Part shown: one piece after another, positions 17,182 to 25,397 of the stretch
How the letters are laid out: every line of letters begins with the position of its first letter
Position numbering within the stretch: the first letter of the stretch is position 1
Source of the DNA: Pseudonocardia sp.
Lineage (GTDB): Bacteria > Actinomycetota > Actinomycetes > Mycobacteriales > Pseudonocardiaceae
Direction of reading: 5' to 3'
Length of the DNA stretch: 50,229 nt
Assembly: GCF_025965585.1 (NCBI RefSeq)
Contig: NZ_JAOPWR010000078.1
Coordinates: forward strand, 1 to 50,229
Notes under the pieces: model-generated
The model's database searches: none
The model's input: the letters and a program-made list of their open reading frames with translations, nothing else
Told to the model about the DNA's origin: nothing
Made by a program: the position numbers and the translations under genes

Positions 17182-17742
17182 CTAGCCGACGCCCGTGCCG
17201 CTCATCCGCTCCGACATCGGGACGCGCAGCCGCGTCGGCATCAGCTGCGGCACCGGGTGCACGTGGAAATCCGCCAGCTCCGCCTCCCCGGCGAGGTACT
17301 GGGCGGCGCGGATCCAGCCGTTGTGCGAGACCAGCACCACCCGCGAGGTGCGGGCGGGACCGGCCACCTCGTCGAGCACGGCCGCGACCCGGGCGAGCAG
17401 GGCGTCGAAATCCTCCCCGCCGGGCGGGGTGACCGTGACGTCGAGGTGGCCGCCCGGGAAGTCGGCGGGGTACTCCCGGCGCACCTCGTCCTTGCGGCGG
17501 CCCTCCCACACCCCCATGCCCCGCTCGCGCAGCCGCTCGTCCACCGTGACGGGGGCGCCCGGGAAGATCGCCGCGGCGGTGCGCGCGGCCCGCCCCAGCG
17601 GCGAGGTGAGCACGTGGTCGGCGTCGAGCCGGAGCCTGGCCGCGCGGGCGAGGCTCTCGGCGGTCGGCGCGATGTCGAGCGCGCCCATGAACACGCGCTC
17701 GCGGTTCCAGACGGTCTCGGCGTGGCGGATGGCGGTGATCAA
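17182..17742 (-). CDS. Histidine phosphatase (phosphoglycerate-mutase-like), last gene of the ComA-type operon
   Basis: This 186-residue protein is a histidine-phosphatase branch member. The phospho-acceptor is H7 in AIRHAET, the conserved downstream arginine lies in TSPLGRAARTA, and the second active-site histidine is H140 in VLVSHNGW. The family removes phosphate from small molecules. The start is TTG 17742, which overlaps the stop of the VOC gene as TTGA; no ATG or GTG fits better. Its place directly after a phosphosulfolactate-synthase-like gene suggests it may dephosphorylate that product, the role of the unrelated ComB in methanogens. That is inference. Confidence 0.8.
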   Translation of the reverse strand: MITAIRHAETVWNRERVFMGALDIAPTAESLARAARLRLDADHVLTSPLGRAARTAAAIFPGAPVTVDERLRERGMGVWEGRRKDEVRREYPADFPGGHLDVTVTPPGGEDFDALLARVAAVLDEVAGPARTSRVVLVSHNGWIRAAQYLAGEAELADFHVHPVPQLMPTRLRVPMSERMSGTGVG

Positions 17743-18137
17743 TACATCATCCGGGGGTCGTCGTAGTACTTGAACTCCAGCAGGTTGTGCGTGGGATCGG
17801 CCAGCACGAACGTCTCGTGCTCCTCCGAGCGGCCCTCGAACCGGCGGAACGGCTCCGCGAAGAACTCCAGCTTGCGGTTGCGGGCCAGCCGCAGCAGCCG
17901 CTCCCAGTCCTCCTTGTGCCGGAACGTGACGCCGAAGTGCCGCGGGTAGAGCCCCGGCGACTCGTCGACCTCCTCGGAGAGGTGGCAGACCACCTGGTCG
18001 CCGAAGAAGTCCAGGGTGATCCGGTCTGCGTAGCGGCGGGCGAGCTTGCACCCCAGGCCCGCGACGTAGAACTCGTAAGTCTGATCCAGGTCCTGCGCCG
18101 GGATGGCCAGGTGGAAGACGTCGTCGGTGGTGCGCAT
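17739..18137 (-). CDS. VOC-family metalloprotein (glyoxalase/dioxygenase fold)
   Basis: This 132-residue protein has the paired beta-alpha-beta-beta-beta layout of vicinal oxygen chelate proteins. Likely metal ligands are H9 in VFHLAIP, H67 in RHFGVTF and E121 in NLLEFKYY, the usual His/His/Glu pattern. Members are isomerases, lyases, epimerases, extradiol dioxygenases or resistance proteins; nothing here selects one. ATG 18137 overlaps the upstream synthase stop (ATGA), and its stop overlaps the phosphatase TTG, so it is embedded in the operon and probably acts on the same pathway. Confidence 0.8.
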   Translation of the reverse strand: MRTTDDVFHLAIPAQDLDQTYEFYVAGLGCKLARRYADRITLDFFGDQVVCHLSEEVDESPGLYPRHFGVTFRHKEDWERLLRLARNRKLEFFAEPFRRFEGRSEEHETFVLADPTHNLLEFKYYDDPRMMY

Positions 18138-18910
18138 CAGGCGCCGGCCAGCGGCATGTTGAACGTGTCCGAGCGCAGGCCCAGACGCAGCGTCTCCAAC
18201 CCGATCACGTCGTCGGAGCGGATGTTGCCGAGGTTGACCCCCGAGCCGAGCCGGCGCACGAAGTAGGTCTGCAGCTCCTTGTTGGGCGCCTCGAACAGCA
18301 GCTTGTCGAGGTCCGCGCCCGAACCGAGGATCTCCTCGACGAGGTCGTCGCGCGGGATGCCGTCGGCGGTGCAGAAACCGCTGCGGCCGCTCTCCCGCGC
18401 CTCCGCGGTGACGAGGTGGGCGCCGGCGTCGAGGTCCTCGAGGATCGACGACACCCACTCCTGCGACGACAGCGCCTCCGACCGGACCGCGTCCTTGAAC
18501 CCGACCTCGCTGATCACGGTGAAGTCGTCGGCGAGCTTCGCCACCCACCGGGCCTTCTCCGCGTTGCCCATGCTGATCGTGCCGTTGGAGACCTCGACGT
18601 GCGTGGCGCCGAGGCTGCGACAGAGCTGCCTCCAGTCGTCCACCATCCCCTCGACGGCGAACCGCTCGAACAAGGTGCCGCCGAAGTAGAAGTCGATGCC
18701 GGCCCACCGCAGGATGTCGATCTTGCGCTTGATGTCGTGCGTGACCAGCGCGGTGCCCCATCCGAACTTCACCATGTCGACGTACTCGCCGACGCTGTCG
18801 ATGGCGTCCTCGAACTGGCCGGTGTGCAGGCCCGGGTCGATGACCACCGTGAGGCCGCGGCGGCGCGGGGCGGACTCGCGCTCAGGAAGGTTCAGCCGGG
18901 TGTCGATCAT
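18137..18910 (-). CDS. Phosphosulfolactate synthase-like protein (ComA family)
   Basis: This 257-residue TIM-barrel protein belongs to the ComA family (PF02679). ComA adds sulfite to phosphoenolpyruvate to make (R)-2-phospho-3-sulfolactate. Family blocks visible are VIDPG at 23-27, DMVKFGWGT at 45-53, FGGTLFE at 77-83, VEVSNG at 105-110 and SEVGFKD at 134-140. Related plant HSA32 proteins share the fold without proven synthase activity, so the reaction is probable, not certain. ATG 18910 overlaps the acyltransferase stop and has GGAG upstream. Neighbours are a ligase, acyltransferase, VOC protein and phosphatase. I see no coenzyme M or alkene-oxidation genes in the window. Confidence 0.82.
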   Translation of the reverse strand: MIDTRLNLPERESAPRRRGLTVVIDPGLHTGQFEDAIDSVGEYVDMVKFGWGTALVTHDIKRKIDILRWAGIDFYFGGTLFERFAVEGMVDDWRQLCRSLGATHVEVSNGTISMGNAEKARWVAKLADDFTVISEVGFKDAVRSEALSSQEWVSSILEDLDAGAHLVTAEARESGRSGFCTADGIPRDDLVEEILGSGADLDKLLFEAPNKELQTYFVRRLGSGVNLGNIRSDDVIGLETLRLGLRSDTFNMPLAGA

Positions 18911-20100
18911 CGCCGCATCTCCGTCATCTCGTCTCCTCGTGTCCGGTCGGTCCCCACCGTGGCGGATGTAGGTGGAGTGGGCCCTGTGTCCAGGCTGTGC
19001 GCTTGCTGTGGAGATCGGCGCGAACGGGACTTTCCGGTCAGCGCGACGCTCAGCGGCGTGAGGCGCAGCACCTCGAGGATCGCCAACGACCCCACGACGG
19101 CGATCACATACGTCACGACGCTCGACCACGGAACGGGCAGCATCGCGGCCGTCGAGCCGGGACCGCCGATCGTGAGCGCCCAGAGGATCACCGGGTGCAC
19201 CAGGAACACGCCGAAGGAACGGTCGGAGGCGCGGTCGAGGAACCGGGACCCGGGACCACCGTCGCGACGGTCGGACCAGGCGGCGCCGATCGCCCAGAAA
19301 ACGGCGACCACGGCCACCACCCAGGGGATCATCACCCACTGGAAGACGTCGGTGCCGAAGATCGCGCCCACGTCCGGCACCGTCCAGAGGTACCACGCCT
19401 CGGCCGCCGCCCCGGTGACCACGAACGCGCCGACGACGACGCCGACGCGCCCGCGGACCCAGGCGTCGACCTCGTCGAGGTGCATCGCCACCACCCCGCC
19501 GAGCACGAGGAAGAACTGGTAGCTCAGGAAGATCGACCCGGCGTAGGGCAGGACAGCGGCCTTGAACCCGACGGGGGCCGGGTCGTGCAGCCAGATGTCG
19601 GTGAGCACCTGCAGCACCAGACTCGCGGCGATCAGCCACCCGTGGTGGCGACGGGTGGCACGCAGCAGCCACCGGAACACCGGGAACAGCAGGTAGAACT
19701 GCATCGAGACCAGCAGGAAGTACAGGTGGAACCAGGCCCGGCCGGTGAGCAGGTTGTCCAGCAGGAACCACGCGGCGGCGTCGGGCGGCTGCGGCGCGGT
19801 GACCAGCTGCAGCCCGGTGTAGATCACCGACCACACCACGTACGGCACGCCCACCAGCAGGAACCGGCGGCGCCAGAACGGCAGCGGCTGCGGCCCGCGG
19901 TCACGGTAGCGGTGCATCAGCACGAACGCGGTGAGGACGAAGAACGCCTCGCGCGTGAAGTGCAGGAGCATCGTCAGGGCGCCGAAGGGCACGCTGTCGA
20001 GCGGGTTGACCGTCGACACGGTGTGCACCGCGATCACGCACGCGAACGTCAGCACGCGCACCATGTCGGCCGGGTAGACGTGCGACGACCGGGCCGCCAT
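18907..20100 (-). CDS. Integral membrane acyltransferase (acyltransferase-3 family)
   Basis: This 397-residue protein has about ten hydrophobic helices and the acyltransferase-3 (PF01757) character. The N-terminal region reads YPADMVRVLTFACVIAVHTV with the conserved R and H, then HFTREAFFVLTAFVLMHRYR. LDRASDRSFGVFLVHPVIL is the usual late motif. Such proteins transfer acyl groups to sugars or other hydroxyls at the cytoplasmic membrane. ATG 20100 overlaps the ligase stop (ATGA) and its own stop overlaps the ComA-like ATG. The soluble C-terminal tail is short and polar. In this operon it probably acylates, or uses an acyl group made by, the pathway intermediates. Confidence 0.85.
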   Translation of the reverse strand: MAARSSHVYPADMVRVLTFACVIAVHTVSTVNPLDSVPFGALTMLLHFTREAFFVLTAFVLMHRYRDRGPQPLPFWRRRFLLVGVPYVVWSVIYTGLQLVTAPQPPDAAAWFLLDNLLTGRAWFHLYFLLVSMQFYLLFPVFRWLLRATRRHHGWLIAASLVLQVLTDIWLHDPAPVGFKAAVLPYAGSIFLSYQFFLVLGGVVAMHLDEVDAWVRGRVGVVVGAFVVTGAAAEAWYLWTVPDVGAIFGTDVFQWVMIPWVVAVVAVFWAIGAAWSDRRDGGPGSRFLDRASDRSFGVFLVHPVILWALTIGGPGSTAAMLPVPWSSVVTYVIAVVGSLAILEVLRLTPLSVALTGKSRSRRSPQQAHSLDTGPTPPTSATVGTDRTRGDEMTEMRR

Positions 20101-21578
20101 CAGACCCCCGCCAGCTGGTCGCGCAACACCGTCCGGCGGACCTTGCCGGTCGGGCCGAGCGGGAAGGCGTCGATGACGCGGATCTCCGCAGGCCGCTTGA
20201 ACCGGGCCAGGCGCTCGGCGCAGCGGGCCTCGAGCCGCTCGACGAGCGCGGCGGTATCGGCGGCGGCCGTGCGCACGAGGGCCACCGGAACCTCGCCCAG
20301 CACGTCGTCCGAGCGTCCGAGCACCACCGCCTCGACGACGTCGCCGTCGCCGAGCAGCACCTCCTCGACCTCCCGCGGGTACACGAGCTCGCCACCGCGG
20401 TTGACGACGTCGTCGGCGCGGCCGACGAGGTACAGGAAGCCGTCGGCGTCGAGCCGCCCGAGGTCGGACGTGTCGAGCCAGCCGTCGGCGTCGAACCGGT
20501 CGGCGGCCCGCCCACCGGCGTAGCCGCTGATCACGCCGGCGCCGCGGATGAGCACGCGCCCGGCCACGTCCGGCGGGCACGGGTCGCCGTCGGCGTCGAC
20601 GACCTGCAGCTCGACGTCCACCGGCCGCCCGACCGAGCCCGGACGCACGGGCCCGTCGAGCGGGGTGGCGGTGATCTGGCTGGCGGCCTCGGTCATCCCG
20701 TAGCTCTCCACCACCGGCACTCCGGTGCGCGCGGTGATCAGCTCGCGCACCACCAGCGGGAGCGGTGCCGACGCCGAGCGGAAGAACCGCAGGCCGGGCG
20801 GCACGACCGGGCTGTGATCATCGGTTCCGGCGTCGCGGGACAGGATGGTGAGGATCGAGGGCACCGCGTTGATCCACGTCACGTCCTGCTCGACGAGCAG
20901 CGGCCAGAACCCGGTGCGGTGGAAGCGCCGGTCGAGCACGAGCTCGCCGCCCGCCACCAGGGTGGCGAGCAGGGCAACCACCTGCGCGTTGATGTGGAAC
21001 AGCGGCAGCGCGTTGTAGCCGCGGTCGGAGGCGGTGAGCCGATGGTGGCGCGCAACGGCGCCCGCCACGTGCAGCAGCTGCGCCTCGCCGAGCTCGACGG
21101 CCTTGGGCTCGCCCGTGGAGCCCGACGTCAGCAGCACCACCGAGCCCGGTCCCGGCTCGGGGCCGTTCCCCCACCCACCCCCCGGCCCGTCCGACGGCTC
21201 CTCCGGCAGCCCGGTGCCCGGTGCCACGAGGATCCCGGCGCGGTCGGCACGGTCGGTGACCACCAGCGCGGGGCGCAGTGCGTCGCGGACCCGGGTGGCC
21301 TCGGCCGGCGGCGCCGACGGGTCGACGGGGGCCGAGCAGCGGCCCGCCGCCATCACCGCGAGGTGGACGACGGCGAACGCGAGGGGGTCGTCGACGTCGA
21401 TCAGCACACGTGCCCCGGCCGGCACCGCGCGGGCGTCGAGCTCGCGGGCCCACGTCCGTGCGGCCGCCGCGAGAGCCGCCCGGCCGACGAATCGGGCACT
21501 GCGCGCGTCGGACACGAATCGGACTTCTCGGGCCTCTGAGCAGCCGGAAAGAACGAACTCACGCAATCGACGGCCCAT
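20100..21578 (-). CDS. AMP-dependent acyl/aryl synthetase (CoA-ligase-like), first gene of the ComA-type operon
   Basis: This 492-residue ANL-superfamily enzyme activates a carboxylate as the adenylate and probably forms a thioester. The P-loop is TSGSTGEPKAV (from residue 151), the A5 motif is ESYGMTEAA, the hinge region has WLDTSDLGRLDADGF, and the C-terminal lysine lies in GPTGKVRR. Substrate is not predictable. ATG 21578 was chosen since AGG lies five bases upstream; GTG 21584 is an in-frame alternative. It leads five genes that all overlap by one or four bases. The 94-base gap to the divergent esterase should hold the operon promoter, but I see no convincing box. Confidence 0.88.
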   Translation of the reverse strand: MGRRLREFVLSGCSEAREVRFVSDARSARFVGRAALAAAARTWARELDARAVPAGARVLIDVDDPLAFAVVHLAVMAAGRCSAPVDPSAPPAEATRVRDALRPALVVTDRADRAGILVAPGTGLPEEPSDGPGGGWGNGPEPGPGSVVLLTSGSTGEPKAVELGEAQLLHVAGAVARHHRLTASDRGYNALPLFHINAQVVALLATLVAGGELVLDRRFHRTGFWPLLVEQDVTWINAVPSILTILSRDAGTDDHSPVVPPGLRFFRSASAPLPLVVRELITARTGVPVVESYGMTEAASQITATPLDGPVRPGSVGRPVDVELQVVDADGDPCPPDVAGRVLIRGAGVISGYAGGRAADRFDADGWLDTSDLGRLDADGFLYLVGRADDVVNRGGELVYPREVEEVLLGDGDVVEAVVLGRSDDVLGEVPVALVRTAAADTAALVERLEARCAERLARFKRPAEIRVIDAFPLGPTGKVRRTVLRDQLAGV

Positions 21579-21672
21579 GTGCACCTAGGGTGGACCATCG
21601 ACCTGTGGACTCGCTGAGAGGCCCCCTGCGCCTCCGTTCGGCCGCGCCGCCGCGGCGCGCATACTCACCTCC

Positions 21673-22611
21673 GTGAAGCTCTGGGCCCGGGCGCGCGGGC
21701 CGCGCGCAGTGCAGCTCGCGCTCCTCGTGGTGGCCGCGGTCGTCGTCGGCGTCGCCGCGTGGGGCGGGTTCGACACCCCAGGCAAGCCCGTGCTGGCCGC
21801 CGCGCAGACGACCGCGCCGCCGTCGGGCGGCGTCGAGCACTCGATGGTCGTCGCCGGTCTGACCCGCACGTTCCGCACGTTCGCGCCCGCGAACGGGCAC
21901 GACCTGCCGCTGCTGGTGGTGCTGCACGGGCGCGGGCAGTCGTCCCGGACCGCGATCACGCAGACGGGCTTCCTCGGGCTGGTGCAGCAGGGGCACGCGG
22001 CGCTGGTCTTCCCCGACGGCATCGGACGCTCCTGGAACGCCGAGGGCGGGTGCTGCGGCATCGCGGGGGCCCGGCGCACCCCCGACCTGCAGTTCGTGAC
22101 GGCGGTGGTGGCGGCGTCGGTGCACGATCTGCCCGTGGACCCGTCGCGGATCTACCTCGTGGGCTACAGCAACGGCGGCAAGCTCGCCTACGGCGAGGCC
22201 TGCGCCTATCCCGGGCTGTTCGCGGGCGTCGCCACGTACGGCTCGGTGCCCCTGACGCCGTGCGTGCACGGCACCGCGATGCCGTTCCTGCTCGGGGCCG
22301 GGGCGCTGGACCCGATCCTCCCCTACCGCGGCGCCACCCGGGCCCACCCGCCGCTGCCGCCGGTGCCCACCGCCGTCGGCTGGCTGCGCACCCAGGACGG
22401 GTGCAGCGGCACCCCGAAGTCCGTGACGGTCGGGCCGGCGGTCGTGGAGCACTGGACGCGGTGCCGTCCCGGCTCCGAGGTGACGTTCGTGCTCTACCGC
22501 CACGACGGCCACACGTGGCCGGGGACCGGCGTGGTCGGCACGCCCGCCGCGGCGGCCACCCTGATGTGGTCGTTCCTCGACGGGCACCGGCTCGCCGGCC
22601 CCCTGGCCTGA
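21673..22611 (+). CDS. Secreted esterase of the PHB depolymerase/LpqC family
   Basis: This 312-residue protein begins with a basic stretch and one hydrophobic segment (LALLVVAAVVVGVAAWGG), a signal peptide or anchor. It has the family blocks LLVVLHGRGQSS, VFPDGIGRSWNAEGGCCG, the nucleophile GYSNGG (S166) and C-terminal GHTWPG with the catalytic His. Such enzymes hydrolyse polyhydroxybutyrate oligomers, feruloyl or acetyl esters outside the cell. The GTG start at 21673 is preceded by CACCTCC rather than a ribosome site. It is divergent from the AMP-ligase and converges on a small gene 16 bases away. Confidence 0.85.
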   Translation: MKLWARARGPRAVQLALLVVAAVVVGVAAWGGFDTPGKPVLAAAQTTAPPSGGVEHSMVVAGLTRTFRTFAPANGHDLPLLVVLHGRGQSSRTAITQTGFLGLVQQGHAALVFPDGIGRSWNAEGGCCGIAGARRTPDLQFVTAVVAASVHDLPVDPSRIYLVGYSNGGKLAYGEACAYPGLFAGVATYGSVPLTPCVHGTAMPFLLGAGALDPILPYRGATRAHPPLPPVPTAVGWLRTQDGCSGTPKSVTVGPAVVEHWTRCRPGSEVTFVLYRHDGHTWPGTGVVGTPAAAATLMWSFLDGHRLAGPLA

Positions 22612-22627
22612 TCGGTGCGGGCAGGTC

Positions 22628-22900
22628 CTACTGGTGCACCGACGCGATCCCGGCCGGCGCGGAGGCGACGGACTTCATGATCGCCTCGGCCAGCGCGACC
22701 GCGGCCTCCTCCGTCAGCTCCACGGCGACGCGCGCCGACGGCCCCCGGCCCGGGTTGAGGAAGTCGATGTTCACGGTGTGGCCGAACGGCGCGTGCACGG
22801 GATGGTCGACGTAGACGGTGGCGTCGCTCAGCGCGAACCACCCCTGCGCGCCCTTGCCGCTGCCGACGATCTCGACCTTCTCGGTCTGGTAGGTGCACAT
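22628..22900 (-). CDS. Small conserved actinobacterial protein (DUF6295-like)
   Basis: This 90-residue protein begins MCTYQTEKVEIVGSGKGAQG and contains YVDHPVHAPFGHTVNIDFLNP, a pattern I recall from a conserved actinobacterial family usually next to dienelactone-hydrolase genes. No enzyme signature is known to me. The histidines in DHPVHAPFGH could bind metal. It lies three bases after the dienelactone hydrolase stop on the same strand, so the two form an operon. Confidence 0.7.
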   Translation of the reverse strand: MCTYQTEKVEIVGSGKGAQGWFALSDATVYVDHPVHAPFGHTVNIDFLNPGRGPSARVAVELTEEAAVALAEAIMKSVASAPAGIASVHQ

Positions 22901-22903
22901 GGT

Positions 22904-23647
22904 CTACGCCGCCAGGTGCGTGCCGAAGAAGGTGAAGATCTTCTGCCAGCCGTCGACGGCCGCCTCGACCCTGTAGGCGGGCCGGTCCACGGCGAAGAAC
23001 GAGTGCCCGGCACCGGGGTAGGTGTGGAACTCGTGGGGCTTGCCGAGGCGCTCGAGCTCGGCCGACAGGGCCGCCGTCTCGTCCGGCGCCGGGTTCTTGT
23101 CATCCTCGCCGAACAGCCCCAGCAACGGGCAGGACAGGTCCGGCGCCAGCCCGATGATCGGCTTCATGCTGATCGGGAACGCGGGCGGCACCTCGTTGAC
23201 GATGAACGCTCCGTAGCAGTCCACCGCCGCGTCGACCTCCAGGGAGCAGGCCGAGAGGAACGTCTGGCGCCCGCCAGAGCAGTGCCCGATGACGCCGATC
23301 TTGCCGTTCGCGCCGTCCAGGGACCTCAGGTGCGCCGCGGCACCCGCGACGTCACCGACGAGCCGCTCGTCCGGCACGCCCCCGTTGGCCCGCACGAACG
23401 CGGCGGCGTCGTCCGGGCTCGCGCCGGGAGCCTCGCGCGAGTAGAGGTTCGGGCACAGCGCCGCGTACCCGTTGACGGCGAACTTCCGCACCATCTCCTT
23501 GGTCGCCTGGTCGTAGCCGGGCATGTGGTGGATCACCACCACGCCGCCCCGCGGGGTGGGGTCCAGCGGGCGGGCGAGGTAGGCCTCGATCTGGTCGTCA
23601 CCGTGGCCGGAGATCGTGATCGTCTCCGCCGTGATCGCATCGGTCAT
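22904..23647 (-). CDS. Dienelactone hydrolase family protein
   Basis: This 247-residue alpha/beta hydrolase uses a cysteine nucleophile: GHCSGG with C123. The Asp lies in LFGEDDKNPAP and the His in GAGHSFFAVDRPAY, completing the triad. The GVVVIHHMPGYD opening is characteristic. Dienelactone hydrolases open carboxymethylenebutenolide in chlorocatechol breakdown, but chromosomal paralogues act on varied esters or lactones. ATG 23647 begins at the family start; a TATAGA hexamer sits nine bases upstream. No catechol-pathway genes are nearby, so the physiological substrate is unknown. Confidence 0.88.
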   Translation of the reverse strand: MTDAITAETITISGHGDDQIEAYLARPLDPTPRGGVVVIHHMPGYDQATKEMVRKFAVNGYAALCPNLYSREAPGASPDDAAAFVRANGGVPDERLVGDVAGAAAHLRSLDGANGKIGVIGHCSGGRQTFLSACSLEVDAAVDCYGAFIVNEVPPAFPISMKPIIGLAPDLSCPLLGLFGEDDKNPAPDETAALSAELERLGKPHEFHTYPGAGHSFFAVDRPAYRVEAAVDGWQKIFTFFGTHLAA

Positions 23648-23656
23648 GCCTGGAGT

Positions 23657-23662
23657 TCTATA
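23657..23662 (-). promoter_or_regulatory. Candidate -10 TATAGA for the dienelactone hydrolase operon
   Basis: On the minus strand TATAGA lies nine bases before ATG 23647, a distance compatible with a leaderless or very short leader. No -35 consensus is evident. The rest of the 121-base gap up to the MHS transporter holds nothing else I can name. Confidence 0.4.
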
Positions 23663-23768
23663 CCGGCGGCCGCCGTCCCGCCCTCGGGGTGGCCGTTCCC
23701 ACACGTCGGGCGTGCCTTTCGCGGGAACTCTGCGACGATTGTGCCGTTCGTCCGCCACACCGGCCGGA

Positions 23769-25157
23769 TCAGCTCTCTCTCCGCGCGATGAGGTCGCGCG
23801 CCTCCTGCTCCGTGGCCACCGCCGGCTGCGATCCCAGCAGCTGGCGGCGCGCGCTCTCGCGCAGGAAGTAGACGCTGATCAGCCCGATCACGCCGGCACC
23901 GATGAGGTAGTAGCCGGGCCAGTCGAGGTCGCCGGTGGCGAGCACCAGCGCCCCTATCACCGTGGCCGCCGTCCCGCCGAACGCCGAGACGAAGATGTTG
24001 AACGCGACCGACAGACCGGTGTAGCGGACCTCGGTGGGGAACAGCGCCGGCAGCGTCGACGGGGCCACCGCCGAGAAGCACACCAGCGCCAGACCCATGA
24101 TCATCAGACCGGAGAAGGTGGCGGGGAGGCCACCCGCGCGCAGCAGCAGCACCGACGGCAGCCCCAGCACCACCAGTGCGACCGAGCCGACGAGCAGGAT
24201 CGGCTTGCGCCCGATCCGGTCCGAGAGCCGGCCGATGAAGGTGATGATCACCATGAGGACCAGCAGCACCACGATCTGCAGGATGTTGGACGCCGACGCG
24301 CTCGTACCCCTCTCGCCCGCCGCCGGCAGCGTTTCGGTCAGGTAGGTCGGGATGTACGCGGTCAGCACGTAGTTCGTGACGTTCCAGGCCACCACGATGC
24401 CGCCGGCGAGCAGCATCGCGCGCCAGTGCTTGGTGAAGATGAGCCGGAACGCGTCCTTGGTGGGGGTGCCCTGCTTCTGCGCCGACTTCGCGACCATCAC
24501 CCGGAACGCCGGGGTCTCCTCGAGCCGCGCGCGCAGGTAGAGCCCCACGACGCCGAGCGGGAGCGCGAGCAGGAACGGGATCCGCCAGCCCCAGCTGTCC
24601 ATCTGGTCCATCGGGAGCAGGGTGCCCAGTACGGTCACGATCGAGGCGCCCAGCGCGTAGCCGGTGAGCGTGCCGAACTCCAGCCAGCTGCCGTAGAAGC
24701 CGCGGCGCCGGTCGGCGGCGTACTCGGCGATGAACGTCATGGCGCCGGCGTACTCACCGCCCGTCGACAGGCCCTGCACGACGCGGACCAGCAGCACCAG
24801 CAGAGGCGCCGCGATGCCGATCGAGGCGTAGCCCGGGATGAGGCCGAGCACCGTCGTGCCCGCCGCCATCATGATCACGGTGACCGACAGCACCCTCGTG
24901 CGCCCGATCCGGTCACCCAGGGGCCCGAAGATCAGGCCGCCGATCGGGCGGACGATGAACGACACCGCGAAAACGCCGAACGCGTAGACCGTCGCCGTCG
25001 CGGGCGGGAGGTTCGAGAAGAACACCCGCGTGATGACGGGCACCAGGTACGAGTAGACGCCGAAGTCGTACCACTCGGTCACATTGCCGATGGCGGCTGC
25101 CGCAACGGCCTTTCTCATCGTCTTCTCGTCAGTGATCGTGATTCCGCTCACATCCAC
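23769..25157 (-). CDS. MHS-type MFS transporter (ProP/KgtP-like)
   Basis: This 462-residue protein has 12 hydrophobic helices and the metabolite:H+ symporter signatures GNVTEWYDFGVYSYL, RPIGGLIFGPLGDRIGR, RVVQGLSTGGEYAGA and SWLEFGTLTGYALGA. Family members import proline/betaine, alpha-ketoglutarate, shikimate or citrate. Substrate cannot be called from sequence. The start is GTG 25157; TACGAT ends eight bases upstream and no ribosome site is visible, suggesting a leaderless message. It is divergent from the L,D-transpeptidase. Confidence 0.9.
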   Translation of the reverse strand: MDVSGITITDEKTMRKAVAAAAIGNVTEWYDFGVYSYLVPVITRVFFSNLPPATATVYAFGVFAVSFIVRPIGGLIFGPLGDRIGRTRVLSVTVIMMAAGTTVLGLIPGYASIGIAAPLLVLLVRVVQGLSTGGEYAGAMTFIAEYAADRRRGFYGSWLEFGTLTGYALGASIVTVLGTLLPMDQMDSWGWRIPFLLALPLGVVGLYLRARLEETPAFRVMVAKSAQKQGTPTKDAFRLIFTKHWRAMLLAGGIVVAWNVTNYVLTAYIPTYLTETLPAAGERGTSASASNILQIVVLLVLMVIITFIGRLSDRIGRKPILLVGSVALVVLGLPSVLLLRAGGLPATFSGLMIMGLALVCFSAVAPSTLPALFPTEVRYTGLSVAFNIFVSAFGGTAATVIGALVLATGDLDWPGYYLIGAGVIGLISVYFLRESARRQLLGSQPAVATEQEARDLIARRES

Positions 25158-25165
25158 GGCGCGGC

Positions 25166-25171
25166 ATCGTA
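25166..25171 (-). promoter_or_regulatory. Candidate -10 TACGAT, leaderless MHS transporter transcript
   Basis: TACGAT on the minus strand fits TAnnnT and is followed by eight bases and the GTG start at 25157. The remaining 240-base divergent gap is locally less GC-rich (CACATACTAATC, CTACAAAAAAGG) and probably contains the L,D-transpeptidase promoter, which I cannot place exactly. Confidence 0.45.
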
Positions 25172-25397
25172 TCCCCCATTTCCGCCGTTCTCAGAATGGA
25201 GCACGAGAAAACCGGACAATGCGCCCACACATACTAATCGGGACGACCACCGAAGAAGACGTCCCTTTGCCGGTCACGGTCCGCTACAAAAAAGGACCCC
25301 ACCGTTCCGCCGATCAATCGGACAGGTCCAGAATCACAGTGCGCAGGGGGACCCGGTCAGAGCGGCCGGTAGCGCCTCGGCGGGACGGAGCGGGCGG

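Noticed and set aside
17182..21578. Coenzyme M biosynthesis for alkene oxidation
   Set aside because: The ComA-like gene fits, but no other CoM-pathway gene, alkene monooxygenase or epoxyalkane:CoM transferase is visible, and ligase plus acyltransferase do not belong to that route.
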